Of a stretch of 64,000 nt of DNA, positions 8,826 through 17,387 are shown in pieces. Position 1 is the first letter of the stretch, and each line of letters opens with the position of its first letter. This DNA comes from Anoxybacterium sp963668245 (lineage in GTDB: Bacteria; Bacillota; Clostridia; Peptostreptococcales; Anaerovoracaceae), in the NCBI GenBank assembly GCA_963668245.2, contig OY764195.2, positions 248,001 through 312,000 on the forward strand, given 5' to 3'. The notes under the pieces were generated by a model. The model saw only the letters and a list, made by a program, of their open reading frames with translations, made no database searches and was not told where the DNA came from. The position numbers and the translations under genes were made by a program.

Positions 8826-9980
8826 ATGTATCAAATAGCAACTTTAAACAAAATATCACACAAGGGACTCGATCGTTTTACAGATAATTACACCGTTGGA
8901 GACGATGCCCAAATTGCCGAAGGAATTCTTGTACGAAGCCAAGATATGCATAGTATGGATTTTTCCGACAAGCTACTTACAATTGCTCGTGCTGGAGCAG
9001 GAGTAAATAACATTCCTGTCAGTGCATGTTCAGAAAAAGGAATTCTAGTTTTCAATACGCCAGGTGCAAATGCCAATGCAGTAAAAGAACTTGTTTTAAC
9101 AGGGCTTCTCATGTCTGCGAGAAACGTATCCAGTGCAATTGCATGGACAAAAACACTGACTAGCGATATTTCTAAAACTGTAGAAAAAAACAAATCACAG
9201 TTTGCTGGTCATGAAATCAAAGGAAAGGTACTCGGTGTCGTTGGCCTAGGTGCGATTGGAGTTATGGTAGCAAATGCTGCTGAAAGCCTTGGCATGAAAG
9301 TAATCGGATATGACCCATACATTTCTTTACATGCAGCACACGCACTTTCTAGTTCAATCGATGTCATTGAATCCTTAGATGCTCTGATTCCAAAATGTGA
9401 TTATATCACAATCCACGTACCATTTATGGAAAATACGAAAGAACTCATCAACGAACAAAGATTTAGCATCATGAAAGACGGCGTATGCCTTCTTAACTTC
9501 TCAAGAGACCAGATTGTAAATGAAGATGCCGTATTATCAGCTTTGGACAGCGGAAAAGTCAGAAAATATGTAACAGACTTCCCTTCTGAAAAGTGCCTGA
9601 TTCACGAACACGCAATCTGCATTCCACATCTTGGAGCTTCTACAAAAGAATCGGAAGAGAACTGTGCAAAAATGGCAGTTGATCAAATGATGGACTATCT
9701 GGAAAATGGAAATATTACAAACTCAGTTAATTTCCCTGACTGTACATTAGGCGGTGCAACTTCCAAAGCAAGAATCGCTGTAATGCATAAAAACATTCCT
9801 GCAATGCTTGGAACAATCACTGGTGTATTAGCTGATTTAAACATCAACATCAACGACTTAAATAACAGAAGCAAAGGTGATTATGCATATACTCTCATCG
9901 ACGTTGATTCTGATGTAAATGAAAATGATCTTGTAGCAGCAATGAATAAAGAAGGAATTATCCGTATTCGAGTGATCTAA
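8826..9980 (+). CDS. serA: D-3-phosphoglycerate dehydrogenase with C-terminal ACT domain
   Basis: 384-residue NAD-dependent 2-hydroxyacid dehydrogenase oxidising 3-phosphoglycerate to 3-phosphohydroxypyruvate, step 1 of serine biosynthesis. It shows the Rossmann motif GVVGLGAIGVMVANAA (about residue 137), the catalytic Asp/Glu/His context ending CIPHLGASTKESEENCA, and a C-terminal ACT domain (about 315-384, starting IAVMHKNIPAMLG). The ACT domain is where serine feedback usually acts. It is the short form, without the intervening domain of long SerA proteins. It is divergent from serC and ends at a strong terminator. Confidence 0.95.
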   Translation: MYQIATLNKISHKGLDRFTDNYTVGDDAQIAEGILVRSQDMHSMDFSDKLLTIARAGAGVNNIPVSACSEKGILVFNTPGANANAVKELVLTGLLMSARNVSSAIAWTKTLTSDISKTVEKNKSQFAGHEIKGKVLGVVGLGAIGVMVANAAESLGMKVIGYDPYISLHAAHALSSSIDVIESLDALIPKCDYITIHVPFMENTKELINEQRFSIMKDGVCLLNFSRDQIVNEDAVLSALDSGKVRKYVTDFPSEKCLIHEHAICIPHLGASTKESEENCAKMAVDQMMDYLENGNITNSVNFPDCTLGGATSKARIAVMHKNIPAMLGTITGVLADLNININDLNNRSKGDYAYTLIDVDSDVNENDLVAAMNKEGIIRIRVI

Positions 9981-10020
9981 ACTGATTTGATTCTATTTAT
10001 CAAAGCTAGAGAAAAAATAT

Positions 10021-10050
10021 GACCAAGCAGATTTACTGCTTGGTCTTTTT
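10021..10050 (+). terminator. Terminator between convergent serA and yihY-like gene
   Basis: Perfect 10-bp stem GACCAAGCAG (10021-10030) / CTGCTTGGTC (10036-10045), loop ATTTA, then TTTTT. The minus-strand reading also ends in a T-rich tract, so it can serve both genes. Confidence 0.92.
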
Positions 10051-10888
10051 ATCCGTTTGATTCATTTGTCTGATCCCAAACTACATTGACTTGAATTCCA
10101 ATTACCAAAATATATCCTAAAATATAAAACCAAAAGAGCAATGCAACAATTGCTGCCAAACTTCCATACAGCAGATCAAAATTTGCAAAAACTGTAGCGT
10201 AATAAGAATAAATCGAAGTAGAAAGTAGCATTCCGATAGACGCCACAATACTACCTGGCAGTATTTTTCGAAAAGGAATTTTCTCAGATGGCAAAACATA
10301 ATAGTTGTACGATATCATGAGTAAGAATAATGCCCAAGCAACTGGCCATCTTAACAAGAACCACACTCGATCTAATGTAAATGGCATGTGCAAAATTGTA
10401 TTTAAATAGGTTGTAACCAATCTAATAATCAATTCACCATAGACCAGAATGATCAAACTAAAGACCAAAGTAAACAAGGTAATAACAATTGTTTTGACTG
10501 CTCGAAGCCTTTCCTTGATATATCCTCTCCCACCAGTAGGGTGCCCTGTAAAAGAATAGTTTGCAATACGCATCATCGAATACTGTGCTTTTGATGCAGC
10601 CCAAAGAGCAAATGCAAGAAAAACGATGCTGACCGCTCCAGAAGAAGAAAACGCAAGATATGGCGTTAGCGCTTCGTACATTTCGGTGGTAACATATTGT
10701 TCTAAAAGTCCTCTCACCACTGTCAAGGATATTGAAAAAACGCCAAGAAGCTGCCCAAGTAAAAGAGTCGTAGGCACAAGAGACAACAAAAAAAAGAAAG
10801 CAAGTTCTGCAGCCACGCCTTGAAAATAGGGTTCCGACATTCGTTTTATTACCATTAGCCCCATGTGAAGCATATTCTTTTTTCTCAT
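10049..10888 (-). CDS. YihY/BrkB family integral membrane protein
   Basis: 279-residue polytopic membrane protein of the YihY/UPF0761 family, formerly annotated as ribonuclease BN or virulence factor BrkB. About six hydrophobic helices are visible, with the conserved early segment AELAFFFLLSLVPTTLLLGQ at about residue 25. The molecular function of the family is not established. The start at 10888 has GGGGAGGT upstream. It lies 91 bp downstream of rdgB in the same orientation and may be read from the rph promoter. Confidence 0.88.
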   Translation of the reverse strand: MRKKNMLHMGLMVIKRMSEPYFQGVAAELAFFFLLSLVPTTLLLGQLLGVFSISLTVVRGLLEQYVTTEMYEALTPYLAFSSSGAVSIVFLAFALWAASKAQYSMMRIANYSFTGHPTGGRGYIKERLRAVKTIVITLFTLVFSLIILVYGELIIRLVTTYLNTILHMPFTLDRVWFLLRWPVAWALFLLMISYNYYVLPSEKIPFRKILPGSIVASIGMLLSTSIYSYYATVFANFDLLYGSLAAIVALLFWFYILGYILVIGIQVNVVWDQTNESNG

Positions 10889-10979
10889 TCAGCACCTCCC
10901 CTTAGAGTTCGTTCTAGCCAAGATTCGTGTTTCGCCAGATTTCTTAAGATGCCATAGTCCAAAAGAATCCATAAAATAA

Positions 10980-11570
10980 CTATGAATTCTCCAATATTCG
11001 TTTTAATTCCTGCAAAGCTTTGGCACGATGACTAATGGTATTTTTTTCCTCTTGAGATAGCTCTCCAAAAGTTTTTTCATATCCATCTGGAACAAATAAA
11101 GGATCGTAACCAAATCCATTTACTCCCCTAGGGATATCAATTATTCGACCGGTACATTCGCCTCGTGCAACAACGGTCTTCCCATCTGGATAAGCCATAG
11201 CAATCACAGAAACAAATCGAGCAGTTCTTTTTTCGTAAGGAACATCCTTCAACCGCTCAATCAATTTCAGATTGTTCTTTTCATCATTGCCATCTTCCCC
11301 TGCGAACCTTGCCGAATATACTCCAGGAGCACCATCTAGCGCATCTACCATGAGACCAGAATCGTCAGCAATGGTAATTTCTTTGCAAAGTCCCATGATA
11401 CTTACTGCTTTTTTCAGCGAATTGGCTTCAAAAGTATCTTCATCTTCTTCAACCTCTATATTGGGAACGCCTGCTTCATCTCTGCCAATCACTTCCATAC
11501 CAAAAATCCTTGTAATCTTCTGAATTTCATCAATTTTATGTTTGTTTTTTGTTGCAACAACCACGCGCAT
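10980..11570 (-). CDS. rdgB: XTP/dITP diphosphatase (RdgB/HAM1 family)
   Basis: 196-residue house-cleaning pyrophosphatase hydrolysing non-canonical purine triphosphates (XTP, dITP, ITP). It shows the family start MRVVVATKNKHKIDEI, the catalytic region ADDSGLMVDALDGAPGVYSA, and the late motif GFGYDPLFVPDG. The start at 11570 is preferred because AAGGGG lies 9 bp upstream and the protein then begins exactly like homologues. The GTG at 11600 would overlap rph. The rph-rdgB order is a common conserved operon. Confidence 0.94.
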   Translation of the reverse strand: MRVVVATKNKHKIDEIQKITRIFGMEVIGRDEAGVPNIEVEEDEDTFEANSLKKAVSIMGLCKEITIADDSGLMVDALDGAPGVYSARFAGEDGNDEKNNLKLIERLKDVPYEKRTARFVSVIAMAYPDGKTVVARGECTGRIIDIPRGVNGFGYDPLFVPDGYEKTFGELSQEEKNTISHRAKALQELKRILENS

Positions 11571-11589
11571 ACGTTTCATCCCCTTTTTA

Positions 11590-12315
11590 TTATAATTCAC
11601 CGACGATTTCTTTCTGAATACGATTCAATTCATTGCAACCCTTTGCCGCAAGTTCTAACATTTTCTGAAGCTGTGCTGGTGAAAACGGTGCATCTTCGCC
11701 AGTGCCTTGGACTTCAATGTACTCGCCTTGATCCGTCATGACGACATTCATATCAACTTTTGCCACCGAATCCTCAATATATGGCAAATCTAAAACTGCT
11801 TCATCATCGTCAAGAATTCCAACACTAATTGCAGACACAAAACTCTTGACGGGTATTGCCTTGATCATTCCTTCTGCTTTCATTTTTTTCATTGCTTCAA
11901 CCATTGCAATAAACGCCCCAGTAATAGACGCCGTGCGTGTACCTCCATCTGCCTGAATTACATCGCAGTCAATCCAAACAGTTCTTTCTCCCAATTGTTC
12001 TAAGTCCACAACCGATCTTAAGGACCTTCCAATCAATCGCTGTATTTCCATAGTTCTTCCATCAATTTTCCCTTTGCTGGAATCTCTTTGTTTGCGTGTT
12101 GCTGTAGAGCGTGGCAGCATACCGTATTCCGCAGTAACCCAACCTTTTCCAGTTCCCTTAAGATGCTGTGCCGTCTTTTCTTCTACCGAGGCGGTACAAA
12201 TTACTTTGGTATTGCCCATCTCAATCAATACAGATCCTTCTGCGTGGAGCAAGTATTGATTCGTGATTATAACTGGCCGTAATTCATCATTTTTTCTATT
12301 GTCATGACGTGTCAT
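11590..12315 (-). CDS. rph: Ribonuclease PH
   Basis: 241-residue phosphorolytic 3'-5' exoribonuclease that trims tRNA 3' ends. It contains GSVLIEMGNTKVICTASVE, the MLPRSTATR phosphate-binding region, GRTMEIQRLIGRSLR, and the catalytic Asp region DCDVIQADGGTRTASITGA. A GGAGG site precedes the ATG. It is the first gene of an rph-rdgB(-yihY) unit. Confidence 0.95.
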   Translation of the reverse strand: MTRHDNRKNDELRPVIITNQYLLHAEGSVLIEMGNTKVICTASVEEKTAQHLKGTGKGWVTAEYGMLPRSTATRKQRDSSKGKIDGRTMEIQRLIGRSLRSVVDLEQLGERTVWIDCDVIQADGGTRTASITGAFIAMVEAMKKMKAEGMIKAIPVKSFVSAISVGILDDDEAVLDLPYIEDSVAKVDMNVVMTDQGEYIEVQGTGEDAPFSPAQLQKMLELAAKGCNELNRIQKEIVGEL

Positions 12316-12366
12316 ATTGTCAGTTCCTCCTATTTCATATTGTATCGTTTTCTCGCTAAGTGAAAA

Positions 12367-12388
12367 GAAGAACTCTTACGAGTTCTTC
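12367..12388 (-). terminator. Terminator whose loop contains the stop codon of the DUF47 gene
   Basis: On the minus strand GAAGAACTC pairs with GAGTTCTTC (9 bp, GTAA loop), followed by TTTTC. The TAA stop of the upstream gene (12378-12376) falls in the loop, so the last codons form the 5' arm. A ribosome finishing translation would cover the hairpin. Confidence 0.85.
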
Positions 12389-12999
12389 AACATTACGCTT
12401 TCAATTACATCAGAAACATCCTCACATGCATCACAACAGCTTTCCATATAGTGAAGCGTTCTTGACCATCCATATACTTCAAGTGGATCTCCACCGCCGA
12501 CATAAAGATTTCTTGTGGCATGTGTATAGAGAGAATCCCCTTCCTCCTCCATTCTGTTGATTTCAACAATCAAATCATGAAGAGTTTGAGACTTTCTAAA
12601 GTTATGGAATTCGCACAACGCTTCTTTTAATGCTTCACAACACTTCACAATGATATCTGCCATTTTCAGAGCATCATCTCGCATTGTTCTAACATTAAAC
12701 ATGTACATACGCATTAGCACATCTTCAATTGCGTCAGTAACATTATCAACTGCATCTGCCATTGCAACAATATCTTCACGCTCGATAGGTGTAATAAACT
12801 CTTTTGCAAGTTTTTTCATCATCACATGTCTTTCTACATCACCAGCATGCTCAATATTGTGCATTAACTTCATTTTTTCTTCCAATTCGTCAGGATTAAA
12901 ATTATTCATGATTTCACTTAGTAGATTTGCTGCTTCACAAGAATAGTTTACGAGTCCTACAAAAGTGCTAAAATAATAATCATCTTTTTTAATTGCCAT
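12376..12999 (-). CDS. DUF47 / PhoU-like helical protein (Pit accessory family)
   Basis: 207-residue all-helical protein of the DUF47 (TIGR00153) family, related to PhoU. It has acidic helices typical of the family, for example HNIEHAGDVERH (about 47) and ADAVDNVTDAIEDVL (about 82), resembling metal-binding PhoU faces. DUF47 genes usually sit next to a low-affinity Pit phosphate transporter and are thought to regulate it. No pit gene is adjacent here, so the partner must lie elsewhere or differ. It is transcribed alone, ending at a terminator inside its own stop region. Confidence 0.85.
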   Translation of the reverse strand: MAIKKDDYYFSTFVGLVNYSCEAANLLSEIMNNFNPDELEEKMKLMHNIEHAGDVERHVMMKKLAKEFITPIEREDIVAMADAVDNVTDAIEDVLMRMYMFNVRTMRDDALKMADIIVKCCEALKEALCEFHNFRKSQTLHDLIVEINRMEEEGDSLYTHATRNLYVGGGDPLEVYGWSRTLHYMESCCDACEDVSDVIESVMLKNS

Positions 13000-13110
13000 T
13001 ATAGCTCTTCTCCTTTTATTTGCTCCTACGAGCCTATATTAAAATATCTTCAGAATTTACTCTTCAAACGATACTATCATATCATTTTTAATCCTGAATG
13101 ACAACATCAT

Positions 13111-14058
13111 TTAACGGTTACGATGTGCCCTTTGATACTGATATACCTGTTCCAAGCTAATTCGAGCAGTGGTGGCGCCAATCTGTTGGGTCGATAATGC
13201 GGCAACAGCATTGGCAAAATCACCACATTGGTGATGATTGAGTCCTCTTAGCTTACCACAAATAAAAGCAGCCGAGAAATTGTCACCCGCTCCAGTCGTA
13301 TCAATTACATCAGCAGGATAGGAAGGAATATGATGGATATGATTTTGATTCCCAATCAAACAGCCTTCACTTCCAGCCTTTAGTACCACTGTTCCTACGC
13401 CATAGTCCAAAAGGCACCGGATGATTTCATTTGGTTTGCAGAGCCCTGTCAACATGGCTGCCTCTTCTAAGTTTGGCAACAAGTAGTCTATGAGTGGCAA
13501 CGACTTTTTCAAATCATCCAATGATTCTCCTTCCGTCATTGGTACCATGTCAGCAAAAGTTATGGTCTGATTTTGTCTGGCTATCTTTAAGCAATGATGT
13601 ATCACATCCGTGTCCCGTAATTTACTGGCAAAAATACTCGCCAAAGACATTGCCTCTGCACTAGCAATCAGCGCTTCATCAATTTCCTCGATTGAAAACG
13701 GCCGAGATGCAGCACCTTTTGTTTTCACAAAGTGCCTTTGTCCATCCTCATCAAAAAGCACAATATTTGTTCGTGTACTTATCATTGGATCAATATTCAG
13801 ACCACTGATATCAATTCCTTCCGCGTTGCAGCATCCAATAATATATTCGCCTTGAAAATCCTTCCCAATATGCCCAATCAGTGCCACCTTTTGTCCAAGT
13901 CGCGACAGCACGATTGATTCATTGAGCGCATCACCACCAGTCGTTAAGTTTATATCTTTTACCATTGTGGTTTCTCTACTGAAAACAGTGCTATCCAGCG
14001 GTCCTATTGGCAAGTCCAGCAATACAATGCCGATGCAAACCACATCAATTTTTTTCAT
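13111..14058 (-). CDS. PfkB-family carbohydrate kinase
   Basis: 315-residue ribokinase/PfkB-fold sugar or nucleoside kinase. It shows the first family signature region TTGGDALNESIVLSRLG (about 37) and the second, DTTGAGDNFSAAFICG (about 250), with the catalytic Asp in GAGD. The start at 14058 has GAGGAG 6-7 bp upstream and gives the usual MKKIDVVCIG N-terminus. Upstream in-frame codons lack a ribosome site. Substrate cannot be read from sequence; fructose, ribose or related sugars are all possible. It is divergent from the arginase gene. Confidence 0.87.
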   Translation of the reverse strand: MKKIDVVCIGIVLLDLPIGPLDSTVFSRETTMVKDINLTTGGDALNESIVLSRLGQKVALIGHIGKDFQGEYIIGCCNAEGIDISGLNIDPMISTRTNIVLFDEDGQRHFVKTKGAASRPFSIEEIDEALIASAEAMSLASIFASKLRDTDVIHHCLKIARQNQTITFADMVPMTEGESLDDLKKSLPLIDYLLPNLEEAAMLTGLCKPNEIIRCLLDYGVGTVVLKAGSEGCLIGNQNHIHHIPSYPADVIDTTGAGDNFSAAFICGKLRGLNHHQCGDFANAVAALSTQQIGATTARISLEQVYQYQRAHRNR

Positions 14059-14204
14059 AGCGTCTCTCCTCATTCCTTTCATATTATATACGATTTTCAA
14101 TAGATGAAAAAGAGGCTCAGACAATTTGTGCAAAATTTTCGGCAGATTGACTTCCTCAATGAAATTGTTTAATATTGTTATAAAATTTAACCGGAGGGTT
14201 TCAG

Positions 14205-15104
14205 ATGAAAAAAATCAACGACCAAATTCATGTCATTGGAATGCAAATGGACCTTGGAGCGTCTAAGCGCGGTGTAAACATGGGCCCTTTGGCAATCCGA
14301 TATGCCGGATTATTAGAAAAACTCAATGAATTAGGATTCACCGCAAAAGATAAGGGTGACATCCTTTCAGGAGCGCCTCAAACAGATGATCCTCATATGA
14401 AGAACTTTACACCGATATTTGATGCAAATAAGCTTCTTTTTCATCATGTCAAAGAGACTTTATCAGAAGGTGCATTTCCAGTTATACTTGGTGGAGATCA
14501 CTGTGTTGCAGCTGGAAGTATATCCGCAACCAATCATTTTTACCAGAAAATTGGTATCATATGGATTGATGCACACGGTGATTTTAACAATGAGATGTCT
14601 TCTCCAAGCGGAAACATGCATGGCATGCCACTCTCTGCGGTCACTGGATTTGGACCATCTTCTATGGTGGCTTTTTCAGATTATTTGAAGTATGTGGATC
14701 CTAAAAACGTTGCTGTCGTCGGAGGTCGCGATATCGACCCTGAGGAAAGAAAAAGAATGGCAGAATCAGGTGTTCATGTTTTTTCCATTCACGATGTGGA
14801 TCTTTTGGGCATGGCAGAAGTTATGAAACAATCCATTGCAATTGCCTCAGACGGAACAAATGGAATTCATGTTAGTTTTGACGTAGATGCTATCACGCCA
14901 CAAGAAGCTCCAGGTGTGGGAACACCAGTCCACAGTGGCCTTACAGTACGTGAAGCTTTTTTAGCGGCAGAACTTGTTGCTTCTTCAAAAAAACTACTCG
15001 CACTAGACATGGTAGAGATTAATCCCATATTAGATGAAGGAAATAAAACAGGCAGCCTTGCTTGTGAATTAGTCTTAGCGTTTCTCGGAAAAACCGTCTA
15101 CTAG
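14205..15104 (+). CDS. rocF: Arginase
   Basis: 299-residue ureohydrolase cleaving arginine to ornithine and urea with a binuclear Mn centre. Metal-binding signatures are complete: GGDHCVAAG, WIDAHGDFN and SFDVDAITPQEAPGVGTP. The start region GMQMDLGASKRGVNMGPLAI is typical of Bacillus-type RocF rather than agmatinase. GGAGGG precedes the start. No other arginine-catabolism gene is adjacent. Confidence 0.92.
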   Translation: MKKINDQIHVIGMQMDLGASKRGVNMGPLAIRYAGLLEKLNELGFTAKDKGDILSGAPQTDDPHMKNFTPIFDANKLLFHHVKETLSEGAFPVILGGDHCVAAGSISATNHFYQKIGIIWIDAHGDFNNEMSSPSGNMHGMPLSAVTGFGPSSMVAFSDYLKYVDPKNVAVVGGRDIDPEERKRMAESGVHVFSIHDVDLLGMAEVMKQSIAIASDGTNGIHVSFDVDAITPQEAPGVGTPVHSGLTVREAFLAAELVASSKKLLALDMVEINPILDEGNKTGSLACELVLAFLGKTVY

Positions 15105-15143
15105 CTTATCACAAAAAGACTGCCAATATCTCATAACTACATA

Positions 15144-15977
15144 TTAACCGTCGATTAAGACCTTACGATTGGTTCCTTCTTGGAGCAAGTTCCATAGGTC
15201 TTCTTCCTTTTCTAAATATAAAGCCTCACGATACGATTGTAGCCGTTCTATCATCCCATCAATCTCTTCTAATAAGTTTTCTCTATTTAAAAGAAATAGT
15301 TCAGTCCACATTGTTGCGTTCAATTTAGCAACACGGCTCAAATCTTTATAGCTTCCTGCAGAAAACCCTTTGTGTTTTAGCGATGCATCGCTCTTTACGT
15401 AGGCACTAGAAATCACATGAGGAAGTTGAGATGTAAAAGCAATCATCTTATCATGCTCTTCTGGAGTGGATAATTGAACGTGGTCAAAACCTAGTGATAC
15501 CCAAAAGTTCTTTAATTTTTCCATTTCTTGAATCGTCATATTGGTTTGCGGAGTCAATACCATAGATGCATGTTTGAACAAATTTTTCTGCGAATGTTCA
15601 AACCCTGAAAATTCAATTCCTGCCATCGGGTGCCCTCCAACATAAGAAAATCCTTTTTCCTCTGCCAGGGGATATATTTCTTTACATACTGCTTCTTTGA
15701 CACCGCAGCAATCGACAACGATTGCGCCAGGCAATATGGAATCTTTGTGTTTCTTGACAAATTCAACAGTCGCACTTGGATATAAAGCAAGTACCAAAAT
15801 ATCACAAGATCCAATCAAATCATCTGTCAACTTCTCATCAATTGCTTCCAAAAGAATTGCTTTAAAAATTACTGGTTCCATTAAGTCCATTCCCAGTACC
15901 TTGTGATCTGTATGCTGTTTGATTGATTTTGCGATAGAGCCTCCAATGAGTCCTAATCCTACTATGCCTATTTTCAT
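15144..15977 (-). CDS. tyrA: Prephenate dehydrogenase
   Basis: 277-residue NAD-dependent enzyme converting prephenate to 4-hydroxyphenylpyruvate in tyrosine synthesis. The N-terminal Rossmann motif is GIVGLGLIGGSIAKSI. The conserved segment VGGHPMAGIEFSGFEHS contains the catalytic His, and FTSQLPHVISSAY follows. There is no chorismate mutase or ACT extension, so it is the monofunctional short form. It lies 31 bp downstream of aroF and shares its attenuated leader. Confidence 0.93.
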   Translation of the reverse strand: MKIGIVGLGLIGGSIAKSIKQHTDHKVLGMDLMEPVIFKAILLEAIDEKLTDDLIGSCDILVLALYPSATVEFVKKHKDSILPGAIVVDCCGVKEAVCKEIYPLAEEKGFSYVGGHPMAGIEFSGFEHSQKNLFKHASMVLTPQTNMTIQEMEKLKNFWVSLGFDHVQLSTPEEHDKMIAFTSQLPHVISSAYVKSDASLKHKGFSAGSYKDLSRVAKLNATMWTELFLLNRENLLEEIDGMIERLQSYREALYLEKEEDLWNLLQEGTNRKVLIDG

Positions 15978-16008
15978 AATGATTCTCCTCTTGCTACAAT
16001 ACGCTATC

Positions 16009-17025
16009 TTATTGATGCTCTACCTGGTATGCATATGGTAAGATGTGATTTACACTAGAGACCAGATCCTCAAAAGCTTCTGGCGTCAATGATTGCTGTC
16101 CATCACACAGCGCGCAGACTGGATTGTTGTGAACCTCAATAATCAAACCGTCCGCACCACAGGCAACTGCAGCCATCGCCATTGGCTTAACTAATTTTGC
16201 CAACCCAGTAGCATGACTCGGGTCAACAATAACAGGCAAATGCGTCATGGTTTTTAGCAGTGGTATCGAGGATAAATCAAGAGTATTCCTTGTTGCTGTT
16301 TCAAACGTTCTAATTCCCCTCTCACACAATATAATTTGACCATTTCCTCCTGCCATAATATATTCTGCACTCATAAGAAGTTCTTGCAGTGTACTGGACA
16401 ATCCCCTCTTTAGCAAGATTGGCTTTTTTGTTTTTCCCAATTCTTTGAGCAACTCAAAGTTTTGCATATTTCGTGCACCAACTTGAATCACATCTACTTC
16501 TTCAAATAGGGAAAGCTGTGATAAGTCCATAATCTCTGATACAATCGGCAATCCTGTATCTTTCTTTGCTATTTTAAGAAGCTCCAAACCCTCTCCACGC
16601 ATACCTTGAAAAGCATAAGGTGAAGTTCTCGGTTTAAATGCTCCGCCTCGAAGTAATCTTGCTCCAGAAGCCTTCACACTCTCTGCAACAGAACAAATTT
16701 GCTCTTTTGACTCTACAGAACAAGGCCCTGCAATGATTTGAAAATTGCCCCCTCCAATTTTTACACCATTCACATCCACAATCGTATCCTGTGGATGAAA
16801 TTTCCGATTTGCATTTTTATATGGTTCAGTGATTCTCTTCACAGATTCGACAATTTCCAGTGCAGAAATCAAATCCATATCCACAACTGAGGTGTCACCA
16901 ATTAATCCTAAAATCGTTGTATTTAATCCCTGAGAAAAATTAATTTCCAGGCTCATACTTTGGAGCCACTGAATTAAATTATCCAGTTGTTTTTGGTTTG
17001 GGCTATCCTTTAATACTACAATCAT
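16009..17025 (-). CDS. aroF: 3-deoxy-7-phosphoheptulonate (DAHP) synthase, AroA-beta type with N-terminal FLD domain
   Basis: 338-residue first enzyme of the shikimate pathway, condensing PEP with erythrose-4-phosphate. An N-terminal ferredoxin-like regulatory domain (about 1-70, starting MIVVLKDSPNQKQLD) precedes the (beta/alpha)8 barrel. The barrel contains IIAGPCSVESKEQI, LLRGGAFKPRTSPYAFQG, KKPILLKRG and PVIVDPSHATG. The FLD domain usually mediates tyrosine or phenylalanine inhibition. A GGAGG site precedes the ATG. A Tyr/Phe leader peptide and terminator lie upstream, so the gene is likely attenuated by aromatic amino acid supply. Confidence 0.94.
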   Translation of the reverse strand: MIVVLKDSPNQKQLDNLIQWLQSMSLEINFSQGLNTTILGLIGDTSVVDMDLISALEIVESVKRITEPYKNANRKFHPQDTIVDVNGVKIGGGNFQIIAGPCSVESKEQICSVAESVKASGARLLRGGAFKPRTSPYAFQGMRGEGLELLKIAKKDTGLPIVSEIMDLSQLSLFEEVDVIQVGARNMQNFELLKELGKTKKPILLKRGLSSTLQELLMSAEYIMAGGNGQIILCERGIRTFETATRNTLDLSSIPLLKTMTHLPVIVDPSHATGLAKLVKPMAMAAVACGADGLIIEVHNNPVCALCDGQQSLTPEAFEDLVSSVNHILPYAYQVEHQ

Positions 17026-17113
17026 CGTTATTTCCTCCTATTATTCTGTACCTACATACCTACTAAAACTGTTCTAACAAATTACCTACTAAACTGCATA
17101 CCTACATAAAAAA

Positions 17114-17142
17114 AGCTCCGCAGTGAATTCCACTGCGGAGCT
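17114..17142 (-). terminator. Attenuator terminator in the aroF-tyrA leader
   Basis: Perfect 12-bp stem AGCTCCGCAGTG / CACTGCGGAGCT with a 5-nt loop, followed on the minus strand by seven T. It lies after the leader peptide and 89 bp before the aroF start, so transcription must read through it to reach aroF. Confidence 0.9.
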
Positions 17143-17172
17143 GTATGACCGTCTTTGTTCAGAACGATTCTA

Positions 17173-17280
17173 CTACCTTTCCCCTTTTGCGGTGAAACCC
17201 AAAAAAGCCTTGCTTCCGTAATAATAATGGGAAGTAAAGCTAGCGTAAGTGTATTCCACTGCAAATTTTTTCTGGTTCAT
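17173..17280 (-). CDS. Tyr/Phe-rich leader peptide of the aroF-tyrA operon
   Basis: A 35-codon open frame begins at ATG 17280 with a GGAG site 7 bp upstream and ends in TAG at 17173. Nine of 35 residues are aromatic: five Tyr, including three in a row (HYYYG, residues 18-22), and four Phe. Its stop lies 31 bp before the attenuator hairpin. A segment of its coding sequence (CACT...AGCT) can pair in part with the 5' arm of the terminator, giving a possible antiterminator. This is the classical layout for ribosome-mediated attenuation by charged tRNA-Tyr/Phe. The mechanism is inferred. Confidence 0.75.
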   Translation of the reverse strand: MNQKKFAVEYTYASFTSHYYYGSKAFLGFTAKGER

Positions 17281-17307
17281 GGCATTCTCCATCGTTTCTT
17301 ATAAATT

Positions 17308-17336
17308 TTTATAATCATATCACAGGAAAAAAGCAA
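17308..17336 (-). promoter_or_regulatory. Putative promoter of the aroF-tyrA leader
   Basis: TTGCTT (17336-17331), 17-bp spacer, TATAAA (17313-17308), placed 28 bp before the leader-peptide ATG. The -35 box is only a partial match. Confidence 0.55.
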
Positions 17337-17387
17337 TGTAAATAGGAAAATGAAGATTCTTATTAGAAAAGAACTGACTTTCTTGCT

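Noticed and set aside
10889..10979. Short minus-strand frames between rdgB and the yihY-like gene, one reading a Leu-rich segment that ends at the yihY start
   Set aside because: No ATG/GTG with a ribosome site opens the longer frame. The ATG-initiated 27-codon alternative has no ribosome site and an unremarkable composition.
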